In this document: positions 26,466 through 38,399 of the stretch, in pieces
Layout: each line of letters starts with the position of its first letter
Position numbering within the stretch: position 1 is the first letter of the stretch
The notes under the pieces: generated by a model
What the model was told of the DNA's origin: nothing
What the model saw: the letters and a program-made list of their open reading frames with translations, nothing else
The model's database searches: none
Assembly (NCBI GenBank): GCA_016748015.1
Contig: JAAOMT010000697.1
Coordinates: forward strand, 380,868-444,867
DNA length: 64,000 nucleotides
Direction of reading: 5' to 3'
DNA from: Geosiphon pyriformis
Lineage: Eukaryota > Glomeromycota > Glomeromycetes > Archaeosporales > Geosiphonaceae
Position numbers and translations under genes: made by a program

Positions 26466-27188
26466 CTTAGACATTAGAAAGTAGTCAGAAAAATAAAAGA
26501 CATTATTATTTATAGAAAAATAATGTATATTGCTTAAGAAAATATGAGATCTTATATAATATAAATTATATATATATATAGCAAGAGTGTTAAAAACAGA
26601 AAAAATAATTCTAAGAAAATTTAATAAAGTTCATATTAATTTAGAACAATACTCTTTTCTTCAAAAAATAGTTATCTATAACTTAAAGTATAATTATTTT
26701 CATATTAATAAAATTATCTATTATCATCTAATTTATATTATTATTACTTGATTAAAAAGATTAATCACTTTTATTCTATCAATACTTTATGTTAATAGAA
26801 TCTAATACTTAACTATATTAGACCAATAGCTCTTGATTATGACTATTGACAAAATACTAATTTTTATTTTTTTTATTTTATTTCTTTGTTGTTTGCTATT
26901 GATTAAAAGGATTAAGTACTGAATATTTAACATCAAGATTAGCTTGGTAAAAGACCTGAAAATAAGGATAAAAATTTAAGAATATTTTACCAAAAGGACA
27001 CAACTATTAAAATAAACTGGTCATTACACTAGAAAAAAAAATTCATGAAAGAAACTATTAATTAAATTTCTGTTTATTATACAAAAAACTTAACCAAAAC
27101 CTTCAGAAATTACCAACATTATCAGCTATTGAGCACCAAGTTATGGGTTTGTTATTTGTACTAACATTCCAAATAATTATTTATAATA
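26466..27188 (+). repeat. Left LTR of element A
   Basis: Aligns by eye with 30815-31507 along its whole length, for example AATTTAGAACAATACTCTTT, TTATGTTAATAGAATC/TTC, AGACCAATAGCTCTT, TTTCTTTGTTGTTTG, CATCAAGA-TAGCTTGGTAAAAGA, GCTATTGAGCACCAA and TTTGTTATTTGTACTAACA. The exact outer edge is blurred by decay (between about 26466 and 26524). Confidence 0.75.
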
Positions 27189-28159
27189 TTTAGTGCTTTT
27201 TGTAAGATATAATTTAACAGAAAACCAGCATTAACATTAATCATCTAAAAAAGTAGAAAACCAAAAAATCATAAGAGAAAACTATTTAAGATTCACAAAA
27301 TTTTTATTTTAACACTACTAAATTTATTTTGAACTAACAAGTAACTATTGACCAGCAGAATCAATTTTTAATTATTATGTTAACAAAAAAATTAAATTCT
27401 ACTTGAAAAACTAAGAAGATCCAGAAACCACTCTCAATAATTTCTACAGTAAATTATTCTAAAGCATCATACTTCTATTAAATTATCTGTTTACACTATT
27501 AATCACAAAAATAAACAGAAAAATTAAAAATTACATTCAACAAAAATTTTTTATTATTTTTGCAAACAAAAAAAAATTACAAACTCCAGTAAAAACACTA
27601 AAAAAAATACAACCACCTAATTGGAAAAAACTAAGAATCATTTCACTCATTCATCTATTATACTATTATATATTAAAAAATACTATATATATACTATTAA
27701 GATTTATATTACTATTAACTATAAAGATATTATTACTTAAAGTACTATTCCAAAATAATTAAAAGAAAGCCAAATTATTAAGAACTTATAATGATTACTT
27801 TAAAAAATTTAAATCACAACTCACAACTCCATCAAAACTTTAATTACTACCACTTCAACCAAATTTCGGATTTATTAGTTATTGGAAAAATACCAACTCA
27901 GAAAAAAAAAAAGACAGTAATTAGGAAAATAATAATCAAAACCTGATTCCAAATAATCTGAAAATACAAACTCTAATTGTTCAAACTTTGCAAAATGTAA
28001 ACAATCCAAATTCTACTCCTATTATTCAACAATACTTACTTTTAGTTATCATAATTGATTTACTAGTTGCACTAATTATTACATCTTAACAATAACAATT
28101 TTAACTACAATCATAATAATAACTACTTATACCAATAACATACATATTCATTACCAAAC

Positions 28160-28920
28160 TAGAAAAGTTTATTGGCAAAAAGAACAATGCTTAAGCATGG
28201 ATAAATAATGTAGAAAAAGCCATTATGGCCAACAAATGGGATAATGTCAAAGCAATTTAAGCAATTTCATATTTTTTCCAAAATACTATTAACTCATAAT
28301 ATTAAAATCTTGTAAACAAACTTCAAGATTTTGATGTATTCAAAACCATGTTTCTATATCATTTTAGTGATAATAATAGTTTAAATTACTTGTTAACTAG
28401 TTTTATCACAATCAAACAAGATAATATTAAAGCAGTTACTACTTACTTGGGATATTTTTACAGAAATTTGTGCCGAATACAGGCAATTCAAGCTGACTAC
28501 TTTACTAAAGCACAAATCTTGAACCAATTTATTTGCAAATTATGCAGTAGCTTATTACAATAAGTATGCCTAATACACCTAAACACTTTCTAAAACACAG
28601 TTACTTACACCAAAGATTTTAAATTGGCCAAATTTGAAGCCAATCATATCCAAGTCATTAACCTAGTAATAAATAGATTATTTGAATTAAATACCAAATT
28701 AAAGCAATTTGGCAAAACCATTAATCAAAAAATTGAGGGATATTTAGCTAACAATCAGGCAATTTATCAACCTCTACAATACTATAAAAATCAAAAAAAT
28801 TCCAATCATTTTCAAAATCAATTGGATTTATTATCTTCATTAACCAATCAATTATGACAGCAAAAAATGCATATTTGCCACTATTGTAATAAACAAAAAT
28901 ACTTAAAATTAGACTACTGC
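28160..28920 (+). pseudogene. Element A Gag with zinc knuckle
   Basis: Gag-like helical region read across 28200-28560 (NKWDNVKAI, FQNTINS, FDVFKTMFLYHF, YLGYFYRNLCRIQA, TKAQILNQFICKL), then 28624-28857, then a knuckle CHYCNKQKYLKLDYC (28870-28914) in which the CCHC histidine position is Tyr. Stops near 28257 and 28561 and after 28857. In the family Gag coats element RNA in virus-like particles. Confidence 0.6.
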
Positions 28921-29489
28921 TTAAAATTAAACAACCAATAATTGGAAAATTAATATCAAAATCCCAATTGCCAGTTCCAAATTCCAAATTAAATTTAGTA
29001 TCAGGAATAATATTAACCTTATTACATTCTAATAATACAATAATCAATATACTTACTTTTAATATATTAAACTTCAACACCAGTTATCTATCAGCCACAG
29101 CCACAAATTATTTATCAATTACAACCAATTTAAATATCACCCCAAAACTTAGTTTAAATATCAATTAGCAATCAAAGACTGAAAATTACTTATGTATAAC
29201 AGAATTAAAAATTAGTAATAGTAATATACTAACTGATTTCCAGTTCATTAAATTAGCCATTAAGATTATACTAGCAGAGTTTGAAAAATAAATACACTTA
29301 AAACCCAAATTCCCAGAATTATTTAAATATTTTGGTTATTTCAAAAACCAACTCATCTAATAACTTGAAAAGCCCAAAAACACTACTTATTAGCAATATT
29401 TCACCAGCAATCATTAGAAAAAACAAATCATTAGATGTTATTTTCTTATTCGAGTTAGAAGATTAATTAAAAACTTTGTTATTTAATGA

Positions 29490-29770
29490 AGTCACTCTTA
29501 ATACCAAACTTATTACAACTATGTACACAAATGCCAAAGTTAATAGCCAATTTATTAAACTAATTCTTAATAGTGAGTTAACAAGCAGCATTATTACATG
29601 ACAACTTATGGACCAATTAAATTACTGAGTTAATTGCACTGCCAGTGCCAAAATTATTACAGCTGATAGAGTAATAAAAACTTCTATTGACAAAATTAAC
29701 AACTTTTTTTTCAAAATTAATGATATCACTATGTTAATCAAAGTGTTGGTAATAAAAGCCATGTAATACT
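29490..29770 (+). pseudogene. Element A aspartic protease, active site lost
   Basis: Reads LILNSELTSSIIT where a retropepsin has a D-S/T-G loop, followed by QLMDQLNY and AKIITADRVIKTSID, the flap-side strands. The catalytic Asp is Asn and the Gly is Glu, so activity is lost. In-frame stops at about 29598 and 29625. Confidence 0.5.
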
Positions 29771-30276
29771 AAGCTTTTGTTAGTAATAATTAGCTGTTCA
29801 AAATCAATGTTATGCTTAACTAGAATATTCGGAAGTTACAGCTCAGTTAAGATAATTAGTAAACTTAAATACCTGCTACCAGCAGTCACTTTAAAACAAA
29901 CACCACTACTTAATTACCACTAATTAAGTTTAAAAAAGAAAAAAAAATCTATTTGGGAAGCCTATCAAGTCTTATAAACTGAAAATGAATACAATATGCT
30001 GCTACTAATACTCTTTTAAAATAATAAAAAAAAAGAAAAAAAAGAGAATAAACCACAAGTTATCACATTCACAAAAGAAACAAAAACAGGTAACATGTTC
30101 TATACTTATCAAAACCAAAAAAAAAACCACTCTACTATTAAAATTTAGCATTTACTTGAGAAAAACAAAAGCAGTATTTAGAACAATTAAATGCTAAACT
30201 TTGTAAACATTGTTTAATTTTTTATGACTTAAAATATTGTGATAATAATAACTTTATTCACAATCTGTTATCACAC

Positions 30277-30657
30277 ATGATTTATTCAATTTCTGAAGAA
30301 AAAAAACCAATTAGCAGCTGTGCTTTAAAATTGAAATTGAAATTTAATCTTAATTCAGACTTTGATGATGCTAACAACAACAGTTCTAACTCCATTCACA
30401 ATGACAATAACAATAAGGATAATTCAAACTCCAATAAAAACTTTAAACAATATATTATACTTTCAGATCTTTTACAAAAGCAAAAACTTAAATGGTTTAG
30501 TAATAATAATAAGAGTATTATGCCAAAACATATATATAATACTAATGCAGAGTTTAATCTCAAATATTCAGAAAAAACTGCTATCAGATTGAAATTTCAC
30601 TTACATATTAGTATAAAATTAAAAAATTTAAGAGATCTTGATGAAGCTCAATATTAA
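30277..30657 (+). pseudogene. Element A dUTPase-like segment
   Basis: 126 codons: an acidic/Asn-Ser-rich spacer, then LKWFSNNNKSIMPKHIYNTN-AEFNLKYSEKTAIRLKFH. The last part resembles dUTPase motif 1 (A/G-x-D-L) and its following strand, where Asn in EFNL would replace the motif Asp. It stops before motifs 3-5. I recall this Gag-protease-dUTPase order from repeated elements in Rhizophagus-type genomes; the identification is from memory and partial. Confidence 0.45.
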
Positions 30658-30814
30658 AAAAAAAATATTACTTATAGAAAAGTATAAAAAAGAAAGTAAA
30701 AAAAACAAATAAAAAAATAGATCAATAGAAGAATAAGACTTAATAAGTAAGCACAATATCAGTAAATTATAGCACACTGTTTAGCAATAAGCACATTGTC
30801 AAAAAAATAAGGCA

Positions 30815-31507
30815 CATTGTTCAAGAAAATATAAGATCTTGTATAACATAAATTATATATATATAGTAAAAGTATTAAAAGCAAAAAAAGTAATTCCAAG
30901 AGAATTCAATAAAGTTTATATTAATTTAGAACAATACTCTTTCCTTTAAAAGATAATTTTCTATAATTTGAAGTAGAATCATTTTTATATTAATAAAATT
31001 ATCTATTATTATTTAATTTATATTATTGTTACTTGATTAAAAAAATTAATTACTTCTACTCTATCAACATTTTATGTTAATAGAATTCAACATTTAATCA
31101 TACTAGACCAATAGCTCTTAATTATGGCTATTGATAAGATACTAATTTTTTATTTTTTTATTTTTTATTTTTTTTTATTTTGTTTCTTTGTTGTTTGTTA
31201 ATTGATTAAAGGAATTAAATACTGAGTATTTGACATCAAGAATAGCTTGGTAAAAGATCAGGAAATAAAAGTAGAAATATAAGAATAACTTATTAAAAAA
31301 GCATAACTGCCAAAATAAACTGGCCATCATGCTAAAAAAAAAAATTCATGGAAGAAACCATTAATTAAATCTCTGTTTATTATACAAAAAACTTAACCAA
31401 AACCTTTAAACTCCAAAATTTTCAAAAACTACCAATATTACCAGCTATTGAGCACCAAATTACAAATTTGTTATTTGTACTAACACTCTAAATAATCATT
31501 TGTAACA
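30815..31507 (+). repeat. Right LTR of element A
   Basis: Partner of the left LTR; ends ...AATAATCATTTGTAACA. Just upstream, three copies of a GCACATTGT-like word occur between about 30770 and 30832, which blurs the start. Confidence 0.75.
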
Positions 31508-33229
31508 ATATTAGATAAGTTGTTAGCTAAAAAAATTCTATTATTCAAAAATATTTTTACAATACTTAGATAATTATTAATAGAACTAACTCTTAACTTA
31601 ATTAAAAATTACAATAGATTTATAAGCATTTAGCCTACAACTTGTAAATTTAAAAAATAGTGTTCAAAAAATGACTAAAAATACTTATTATCTTAAAAAA
31701 TTCAATAATTAAAACCACTATTATTTAATAAAAATTAAAAAAAATTAAAAATAATAATATTATAATATATTAACCAATTATTAAAATAATATTATAAATA
31801 GCATAAATTAATAAATAAAATTAAAAAACATAATATATACATAATAATATGTAAAATATGTACAAATACATCCAATTTAATGTAATTATAAACAAATAAG
31901 TCAAAAAACATTTATAGTTAAATAAAAAATCTAATAACTTAGCAATTACTTATTAATTAATTAGAATAAATATAATTATATATAACTTGAAATATATATA
32001 TATATAATAGCTTTCTAAAAAAAATTAAAAATTAAAAAATTAATTAGACAAAAATAAAAGAAAAAAAAACAAAGAAATTAGATTATAATTTCAAAAAAGC
32101 TAAAAAATATGTTTTTTTAGCTTTGTATTATAATATTTACTAATATTAAGATTAGTAAAATTGAAAATCTTACTTCTTTATAATTTAAATCCTAAAAAAA
32201 ACCATTAAATCTTTTTATCATTATTTTTTATTAATAAAAACAACAAAATATTTAATATAATAATAAAGCATAAATAAAACTCAAGCTTAACAAAATTAAG
32301 AATACATTAGAAAAATATTAATTATATATAATCATATAAAATCTATTTATAATAATATCTTGGTCAAAATTAATAATTAACTTAAAAATCTAAAACAACT
32401 TTTTTATATCTTAGAAAAATAATTTCTAATTAAGATTATTTTTGAATATTAATTTTGTTAAATTCTGTTTTTTTAAATTTTTTTTAAATTAATTAAAAAT
32501 AAGATATTGTTTTATTATAAATAAAGAAATACAGATATTTAATATTAGCACAATATAAAAAATATATATTTGCAAAAGTTTTAAGAAAAAACATAATTAA
32601 AAATATAAAGATACAACAAAATTTTTTCTTAAAAAATTAGCATAGTAATAACTATCAACAGTAATTTTAATAGAAACAATACATAAAGCATTAAATTAAA
32701 TAAAAAAATACTTTTTAGAAAAAATTATCTAATATTTGCTAGAAGTTAAAAAAAATCTATCAAGCTAATCTTTAAGTTCTTAAATAAAAAAATAGTAATA
32801 ATCTATCAAATAAAAATTTAGTATAAATTATAAATAGCATTTATTAAGGCTAATATACTTATCTATATATTACAATTAAATAATTTTCAGTATTATTATT
32901 TGATTTAAAACTATATTAAAAATTAATTATAATACAATTTTTAAAGAAAATATTTTTATAACACCACTTTGTTTTTTGTTTGCATTTGTTTAAAAAATTT
33001 TAATTTATATAAAAACAAGTAATATGAAGTCTTATTAGAAAAATTATTGGTTAAATTGGCTTTAAACTTAAATTTTTTTATTATTAAAATATCTTATTTT
33101 TAATATATATATTTAAACATAAAACTGAATTGTATTTAATAGTCAATTATAAGTTACAAAATAGCTAAAACCAAATATAAAAATTGTTTATTAGATAATA
33201 TCTTTTTTAAAAACTATATTTAAAAAAAT

Positions 33230-33528
33230 CTAATATTTAAGTACATTTTAACAAGACTAATTTAAATATACTTTTTATTAACAAAAAAATTTTTAAGTAT
33301 CTATAAGATTTATTATGTTTAACAATAAAAATAGGCAAACTACTAATATCTAAAAAAGAGTTTATTATCTTTTTATTAATAAAAATTACAATTGTTTTGC
33401 TATTGTTAATAAAAATATTATTAATCTTAAAAAACTTACTAGTTATATTCAAAATATACTGTATTAATACTTGATTATTCTCAATTTAAATTATATTATC
33501 AACAAAAGTGCTAGCTGTTGTTACAGAT
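33230..33528 (-). mobile_element. LINE reverse transcriptase fragment cut by an LTR
   Basis: Reverse-strand reading TFVDNIIxIENNQVLIQYIL then NITSKFFKINNIFINNSKTIVIFINK and SFLDISSLPIFIVKHNKSYRYLKIFL, which matches position by position the LINE RT segment GAFVDDTIWVGSSQVATQHI...NDISINNNKTVVIPIN...YLDIF at 11.0-11.3 kb. The fragment ends at the motif C region exactly where the LTR at 33529 begins. Confidence 0.8.
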
Positions 33529-34213
33529 AATTATTTGGAGTGTTAATATAAATAACAAACCTGTAACTTGGTGCTTAATAGCTTGTATAGTTAATAATAT
33601 CTAAAGATTTTCATGTTTTAAAGGTTTTTGGTAGAGTTTTTTATATAATAAACAAAGATTCAATTGTTGTTTTAGTACTTTCTTAAAAGTTTATTCTGTG
33701 AATTTTTTTCTCAGCTTAATGACTGGTTCTTTTTGGTAAGTTATTCTTAATTTTTGAGTTTTTATTTTTATTTTCCAGATCTTTTATCAGTTTTTTTTAA
33801 CATTAATAACTCTATATATTAAATTTTTAATTAATTAATAAACAACAAAGAAATAAAACAAAATAAAAAAAATAAAAAAGAAAATAAGAAATTAGTATTC
33901 TGTTAATAATTGTAATTAAGAACTATTGGTTTAATATGATTAAGTATTAGATTCTATCAACATAAAGTATTAATAAAATAGAAATAATTAATATTTCTTT
34001 AATCACACAATGATAACATAAATTCAGGTAATGATTTAATATTTTATTGATATGTAATTTGATTTTACTTCAAGTTGTAGAAAACTACTTTTTGAAGGAA
34101 AAAGTATTGGATAATTAATTAATTTTAAACTGAGTTCTGAACTGTATTCTGTTTTTTTTGTTTCTAATACTCTCACTATATATACATAATTACTGTTATA
34201 TGAAATTTCTTAG
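33529..34213 (-). repeat. LTR of element B, same family as element A LTRs
   Basis: Reverse complement of the element A LTRs: begins TGTTACAGATAATTATTTGG, then TAACTTGGTGCTTAATAGCT, AGACTAATA/ACTATTGGTT, ATAAAGTATTAATA, TTCAAGTTGTAGAAAACTA and ends TTTCTTAG. The inverse start TGTTACA pairs with the TGTAACA end of the other LTRs. Confidence 0.75.
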
Positions 34214-34235
34214 ATTTTTTTAATTCTTCTAGCCA

Positions 34236-34318
34236 GAAATTCTAGAATTCCTGGAATTTTGTAATTCCTTAAGAAAAATTCTAAAATTTCTGAAATTCTG
34301 CAATTCTTTAAAAAAAAT
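34236..34318 (+). repeat. Two tandem ~42-bp AATTC-rich units
   Basis: AAATTCTAGAATTCCTGGAA... and AAATTCTAAAATTTCTGAAA... align over about 42 bp head to tail. Next to the LTR of element B, probably part of its interior. Confidence 0.6.
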
Positions 34319-35488
34319 CCTAAATTTTTTTTTACTATGCTTATTTCTAATTAGTTACTTTATATTCTTATTAAGAATTCTTAAATTTCTATAAGTAACA
34401 GTAGCCAGAATGTTTGCTTGCATAAAGTCAATAGCTATTGGTCTAAAAATAGCTGTTTGAGTAAAAAAGTTTATTTTATTTAAGAAAAAATCAAAAATAG
34501 GAGCAGTTTAATAACTTTTTTCTTCTGTTTTAAAAAAAGTTTTAGCTAACTGATAGGCAGCAATTTAGATATGAATATGGTAATTTAGATATTCAAATCA
34601 AGAGGTTGTTGTTCAAAAATTGTTGACTATAAGAGCTGATTAATATTGTTGTTTTTTTCTTTAAGAGCTTTTTTAAAGTAAGCTTGATTAAAGAAATAGA
34701 TTGTGTAAACAGTATAAATTTTAGCTAAATGCTTGTTTAGAACCAGTTCTGAAAATCTTGAAATTGTCTATTGGATTGTTTTTTAACAAGAAAGCAGATT
34801 AAGCAGGAGAACAGAGGATTGAGTTCAATAAAATCTAAGTTATTTTTTTTGTGTGCTGTAAAGTTTTCTTTTAATTATTGTAACAGATATAAATAATTAC
34901 TTATACAATAGAAAACAAGTGAATATTTGAAAACCTCACAGAAAACACCACTTTTATGTTATAAATTGGAATAAAAAGCTAAAAAATAATAAGGAAGAAC
35001 AAAATTATAAAATAATGAAATTAATCAAAGAGGATTTAACTTTAAAAAATGAATTGAATGAGTATAAATTCAATATGTGAGATCAGTTTTATAAAATATC
35101 TTAGTTACTATTTTTTTCAAAAAATAATTAAAAAATTTGAAGATAGAAAGATAGTTCATTCTGTTAACAAATAATAACACATTGGTATAATTCTATGTCT
35201 TATATTAGCACTTTTAAAATTCAATATTAGGTATTAGATATATTTTTTAATTATATTTTATTCAATAATCTTTAAATATTACAATTATATAAGTTAAGAA
35301 AAGAGTAAATAAATGTCAACAAGTAATTTTTTATCTTAAGATGTTTAAATACTTAAAGATAAGAAAAAAAAATAAGCAATAAAAAAAGAATTAAGATGAT
35401 AGTTGTTATTTTATTTATTCTTAATTAATTGTTACATATTTTTCTACATCTAAGAAATTCATTGCTTATATAGCTATTAAAAATAGTC

Positions 35489-35622
35489 AATAATCAGATT
35501 AATAACTAGTTCAATAATCAGATCAATAATTAAGTTAATAATTAAGTTATTGATTAAATTAATAATCAAATTAATAATCAGATCAATGATTAAGTTAATA
35601 GTTAGGTTATTAATCAATAATT
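35489..35622. repeat. 12-bp minisatellite, about 11 units
   Basis: Consecutive 12-mers such as AATAATCAGATC, AATAATTAAGTT and AATAATCAAATT. Variation sits mainly in units' second half. Inside the element B interval between LTR and integrase. Confidence 0.8.
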
Positions 35623-36399
35623 ACTATCTAAAAATAAAATGGCTAATTATATAATATTAGTGGCTAATATATGTAATAACTAATAAAAATTATAGTTTTC
35701 AATTATAATAATACTACTATTAACTTTTGGAATAATTATTAAATATTTTAAAAAATAATTATAATAAAATATTAAAATATTAAAAAGAAAATAAAGAAAG
35801 AAAATATTTTTAATATAAGAATTTTATATGTTTTTAATTTAAATATTTTTTAAAATTATATATTATTTTTATTTTTTATTTGTGTATTATTATTAAAAAA
35901 AATTATTATAATAATATAAATTAAATATTTAAGTTTGGTTATTGTTTTATTATAATTATTAATTCTAAATTTTAAGAAATGTTTTTAGAATTAATTAAAA
36001 AATATATATACCAATTTATAGAATTAATAATTTAAAATTGGTTTTAAAATAATAATATTTTAATTAATTTTTATGTACAATTTTTATTAGAACTTTGTCA
36101 TCAAATCTTAATTTGTATAATTTATTGCTTAAAATTTCATAAATAAAGAATGATCTATTTTATTTATAATTGAATTTTTTACTTTATTGTTTTTTAGCTT
36201 TAGTTTTGTATAAGAAAACTTTATTTTTAACTTTAAATTTATTAATGATTAGTAGTAATTTGTTGTTATGTTGTTTTTTTGTTAAGTTTGTAAATGTTTA
36301 ATATAGATAACTGTAATTTGTTGTTTTTTTCCAAAGTATTAAGAAATATATATGCTCTTTATTATAGTGTTTTCTGAAAGTTTTTTTTTGTAATTAATT

Positions 36400-36850
36400 G
36401 TACTATATATGTGTCTATAATAAAATTAATTACAAATATTGCAATTTTCTTGTATTAGATTGTTTATAAAATAATGTTTTTTGGTTAAATAAAAGTTTAA
36501 TTAAACATTTATATTTACAAATAATGTCTTTATAAATAAAATTTGCTATTAATTTTATATCTGTTTGTTGTATGGTTCTGATTTTAGGCCATTTGATAAG
36601 ATAATCTACTACTATTACAATATAATAGTTTTTTTGAATTGTAATAAGTAGTAATTTTATTAAATTAATACCAATTCTATTAAATAATTATTTAACTTTA
36701 ATTGGATTTAAAGATTTAATAAGACAAATTTTTTCTTTTTTTTAATAGCTATTACAAAAGTCTACATATTTTTAAATATTTTTTTACATGTAAAGCCAAA
36801 AATAGTGTTTTAATGTTTTTTGTCTTTTTTTAAGTATGTTAATAAAAAAT
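36400..36850 (-). pseudogene. Element B integrase core
   Basis: Reverse-strand reading RIGINLIKLLLITIQKNYYI then VIVVDYLIKWPKIRTIQ, a clear Ty3/gypsy integrase core: the first catalytic Asp region (normally GIDL, here GINL) and the VDYLTKWPE block. Upstream on the same strand (about 36775-36720) lies a remnant of the zinc-binding HHCC region. Non-functional. Confidence 0.7.
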
Positions 36851-37299
36851 TAATATATATATTATATATGATTGTTTTTTTTTTTCATTTTGTTAAATTA
36901 ATCAGAATAGATTGGTTGAATTTTTGTAATTTTAATAGTAAATTTTGTTATAATATAGAAAATACTGTTTAGATTAGTACTGTAGTAATAAAATTGTTAA
37001 GATTGAAAATAATATTGATTATTCTTTTATTGTTAATTTCTTTGCATTTTTTGGAAGTCTTATTTTTAATGTCCTAGAATTCTATAATAGTAATAACTTT
37101 GGCTTTGGCTGTTTGATAATGAAAAGTTGCTTAAATTTTATCATTGTAGTAATTAATATCTCTGTTGTAGCTATTGTTGTTGATTAATAAAATAGTTTTC
37201 AACTTTCTTTGCAAGTTAATCAATTTTTTTTAGCTGTTGAGCTGATTTTGCCAGTTATAAAATTAATAAATTTAATGTAGTTTGCTTCTTTTATTGCTA

Positions 37300-37815
37300 T
37301 TTTATAGTTTTTTACATATTGAATAATTATAATTAAGTCCATGAAACATAAAAACAAACTTTTTTAATTAATTAATTTTTTAATTCAGCTATAAATTGAT
37401 CCAAAATTTGAGCATTGAAATAATACTCATTGGTTTCTAATTGTCAAATTTATTAGAGAAGTTTGTTGAATTTTCTAAAATAAGTTTTAACAAATTCAGA
37501 AAGTTCTTGTTTAATGTTTCAAAATCAGTTTTGGAGAATAATAGAAGTGTTGTTAGTAAATTGTTTCAAAAAAGCATCTTTAAATATTTGCCAATTTTCA
37601 AAAAGTTTAGCCAAGTTTTTAAATCATTTGTCTACTATTTTTTAAAAAAAATAAGAAATAGCTTTGAGTATTTTCATAGCATTTTATCTATTTACATCTT
37701 CTGCTTTTGAAACTTTGTCAAACTATTTTTATAAACGAATGTTAGCATCTTCTTCTGTGAATTTTGTAATTTTTGCAATGTAAATAGTTGTCATTTTATT
37801 TGTATCTTTATTTTT
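37300..37815 (-). pseudogene. Element B Gag
   Basis: Reverse-strand reading ITKFTEEDANIRL, FDKVSKAEDVNR, MKILKAISYFF, FKNLAKLFENWQIFKDAFF, matching the Ty3 Gag core seen in such elements. Frames shift several times. The plus-strand 89-codon frame at 37441-37710 is its antisense shadow. Confidence 0.6.
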
Positions 37816-38399
37816 AGTAGTTTTTTCTTCAACAAACTCAGAAATGTTTTTATTGTTATTGGAATAATTACTTTGGTTTTTTGCTAAAAAATTGAAAAAG
37901 TTAATATTAGTAAAAATTTGTTTAAACTGTTGTATTAGGCTTTTTGGTAATGTAAAATTTTTTGGTTTTAAAAAACAATTGAATAGTAAATTTGGTATTT
38001 AAGCTTGAGCAAAGAAAGCTAAAAAAGATGTGATTGAAAGTAGTAATTTTGAATTAATTCTTTGTTTTTGTGTTTGCAGATATTAAAAAATTATCTTTAA
38101 TATATTAGGTGTTGTATAAATTGGTCATGTATTTTTTGGTTGTTTTTTTTGCTTGTTTTAGGTTTAGACTTAAGTTTAAAAATAAATTGTGAGTTAGCAG
38201 GATACTTTTTTTTACAAAACTTAATAATATTATAATTAAGTTCTTCAAAATAAGTAGTATAACTATTAACACTAATGTTTTCTGGGTTTTTATTTGAGTA
38301 GTAAATAAAATTTTTAAGAAAATTTTATTTTATTTTTATAATGTTGTAGTCTTCAAAAAAGTATTTGTTAATTTGGTTTTTAATATATTAGAAAAGTGT

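Larger units (their letters stand above)
26466..31507 (+). mobile_element. LTR retrotransposon A: Gag-protease-dUTPase type, no RT seen
   Basis: Two direct repeats of about 0.7 kb flank a 3.6-kb interior. The interior, on the plus strand, reads as Gag, a zinc knuckle, an aspartic protease and a dUTPase-like segment, all with stops. I found no reverse transcriptase or integrase motif between the LTRs, so the element was either non-autonomous or lost these by deletion. LTR divergence is visible (many transitions), so insertion is old. CpG is almost absent. Confidence 0.7.
33529..37830 (-). mobile_element. Ty3-type LTR retrotransposon remnant B (inverted)
   Basis: On the minus strand: Gag (about 37810-37300), then an integrase zinc/core region (about 36850-36400), a long AT-rich interval, and an LTR (34213-33529) as its 3' end. 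Protease, RT and RNase H are missing between Gag and integrase, so an internal deletion is likely. No 5' LTR was recognised at the other end. CpG-poor and full of stops. Confidence 0.6.

Noticed and set aside
37441-37710. 89-codon plus-strand frame rich in Phe/Lys/Ser
   Set aside because: Antisense of the element B Gag remnant.
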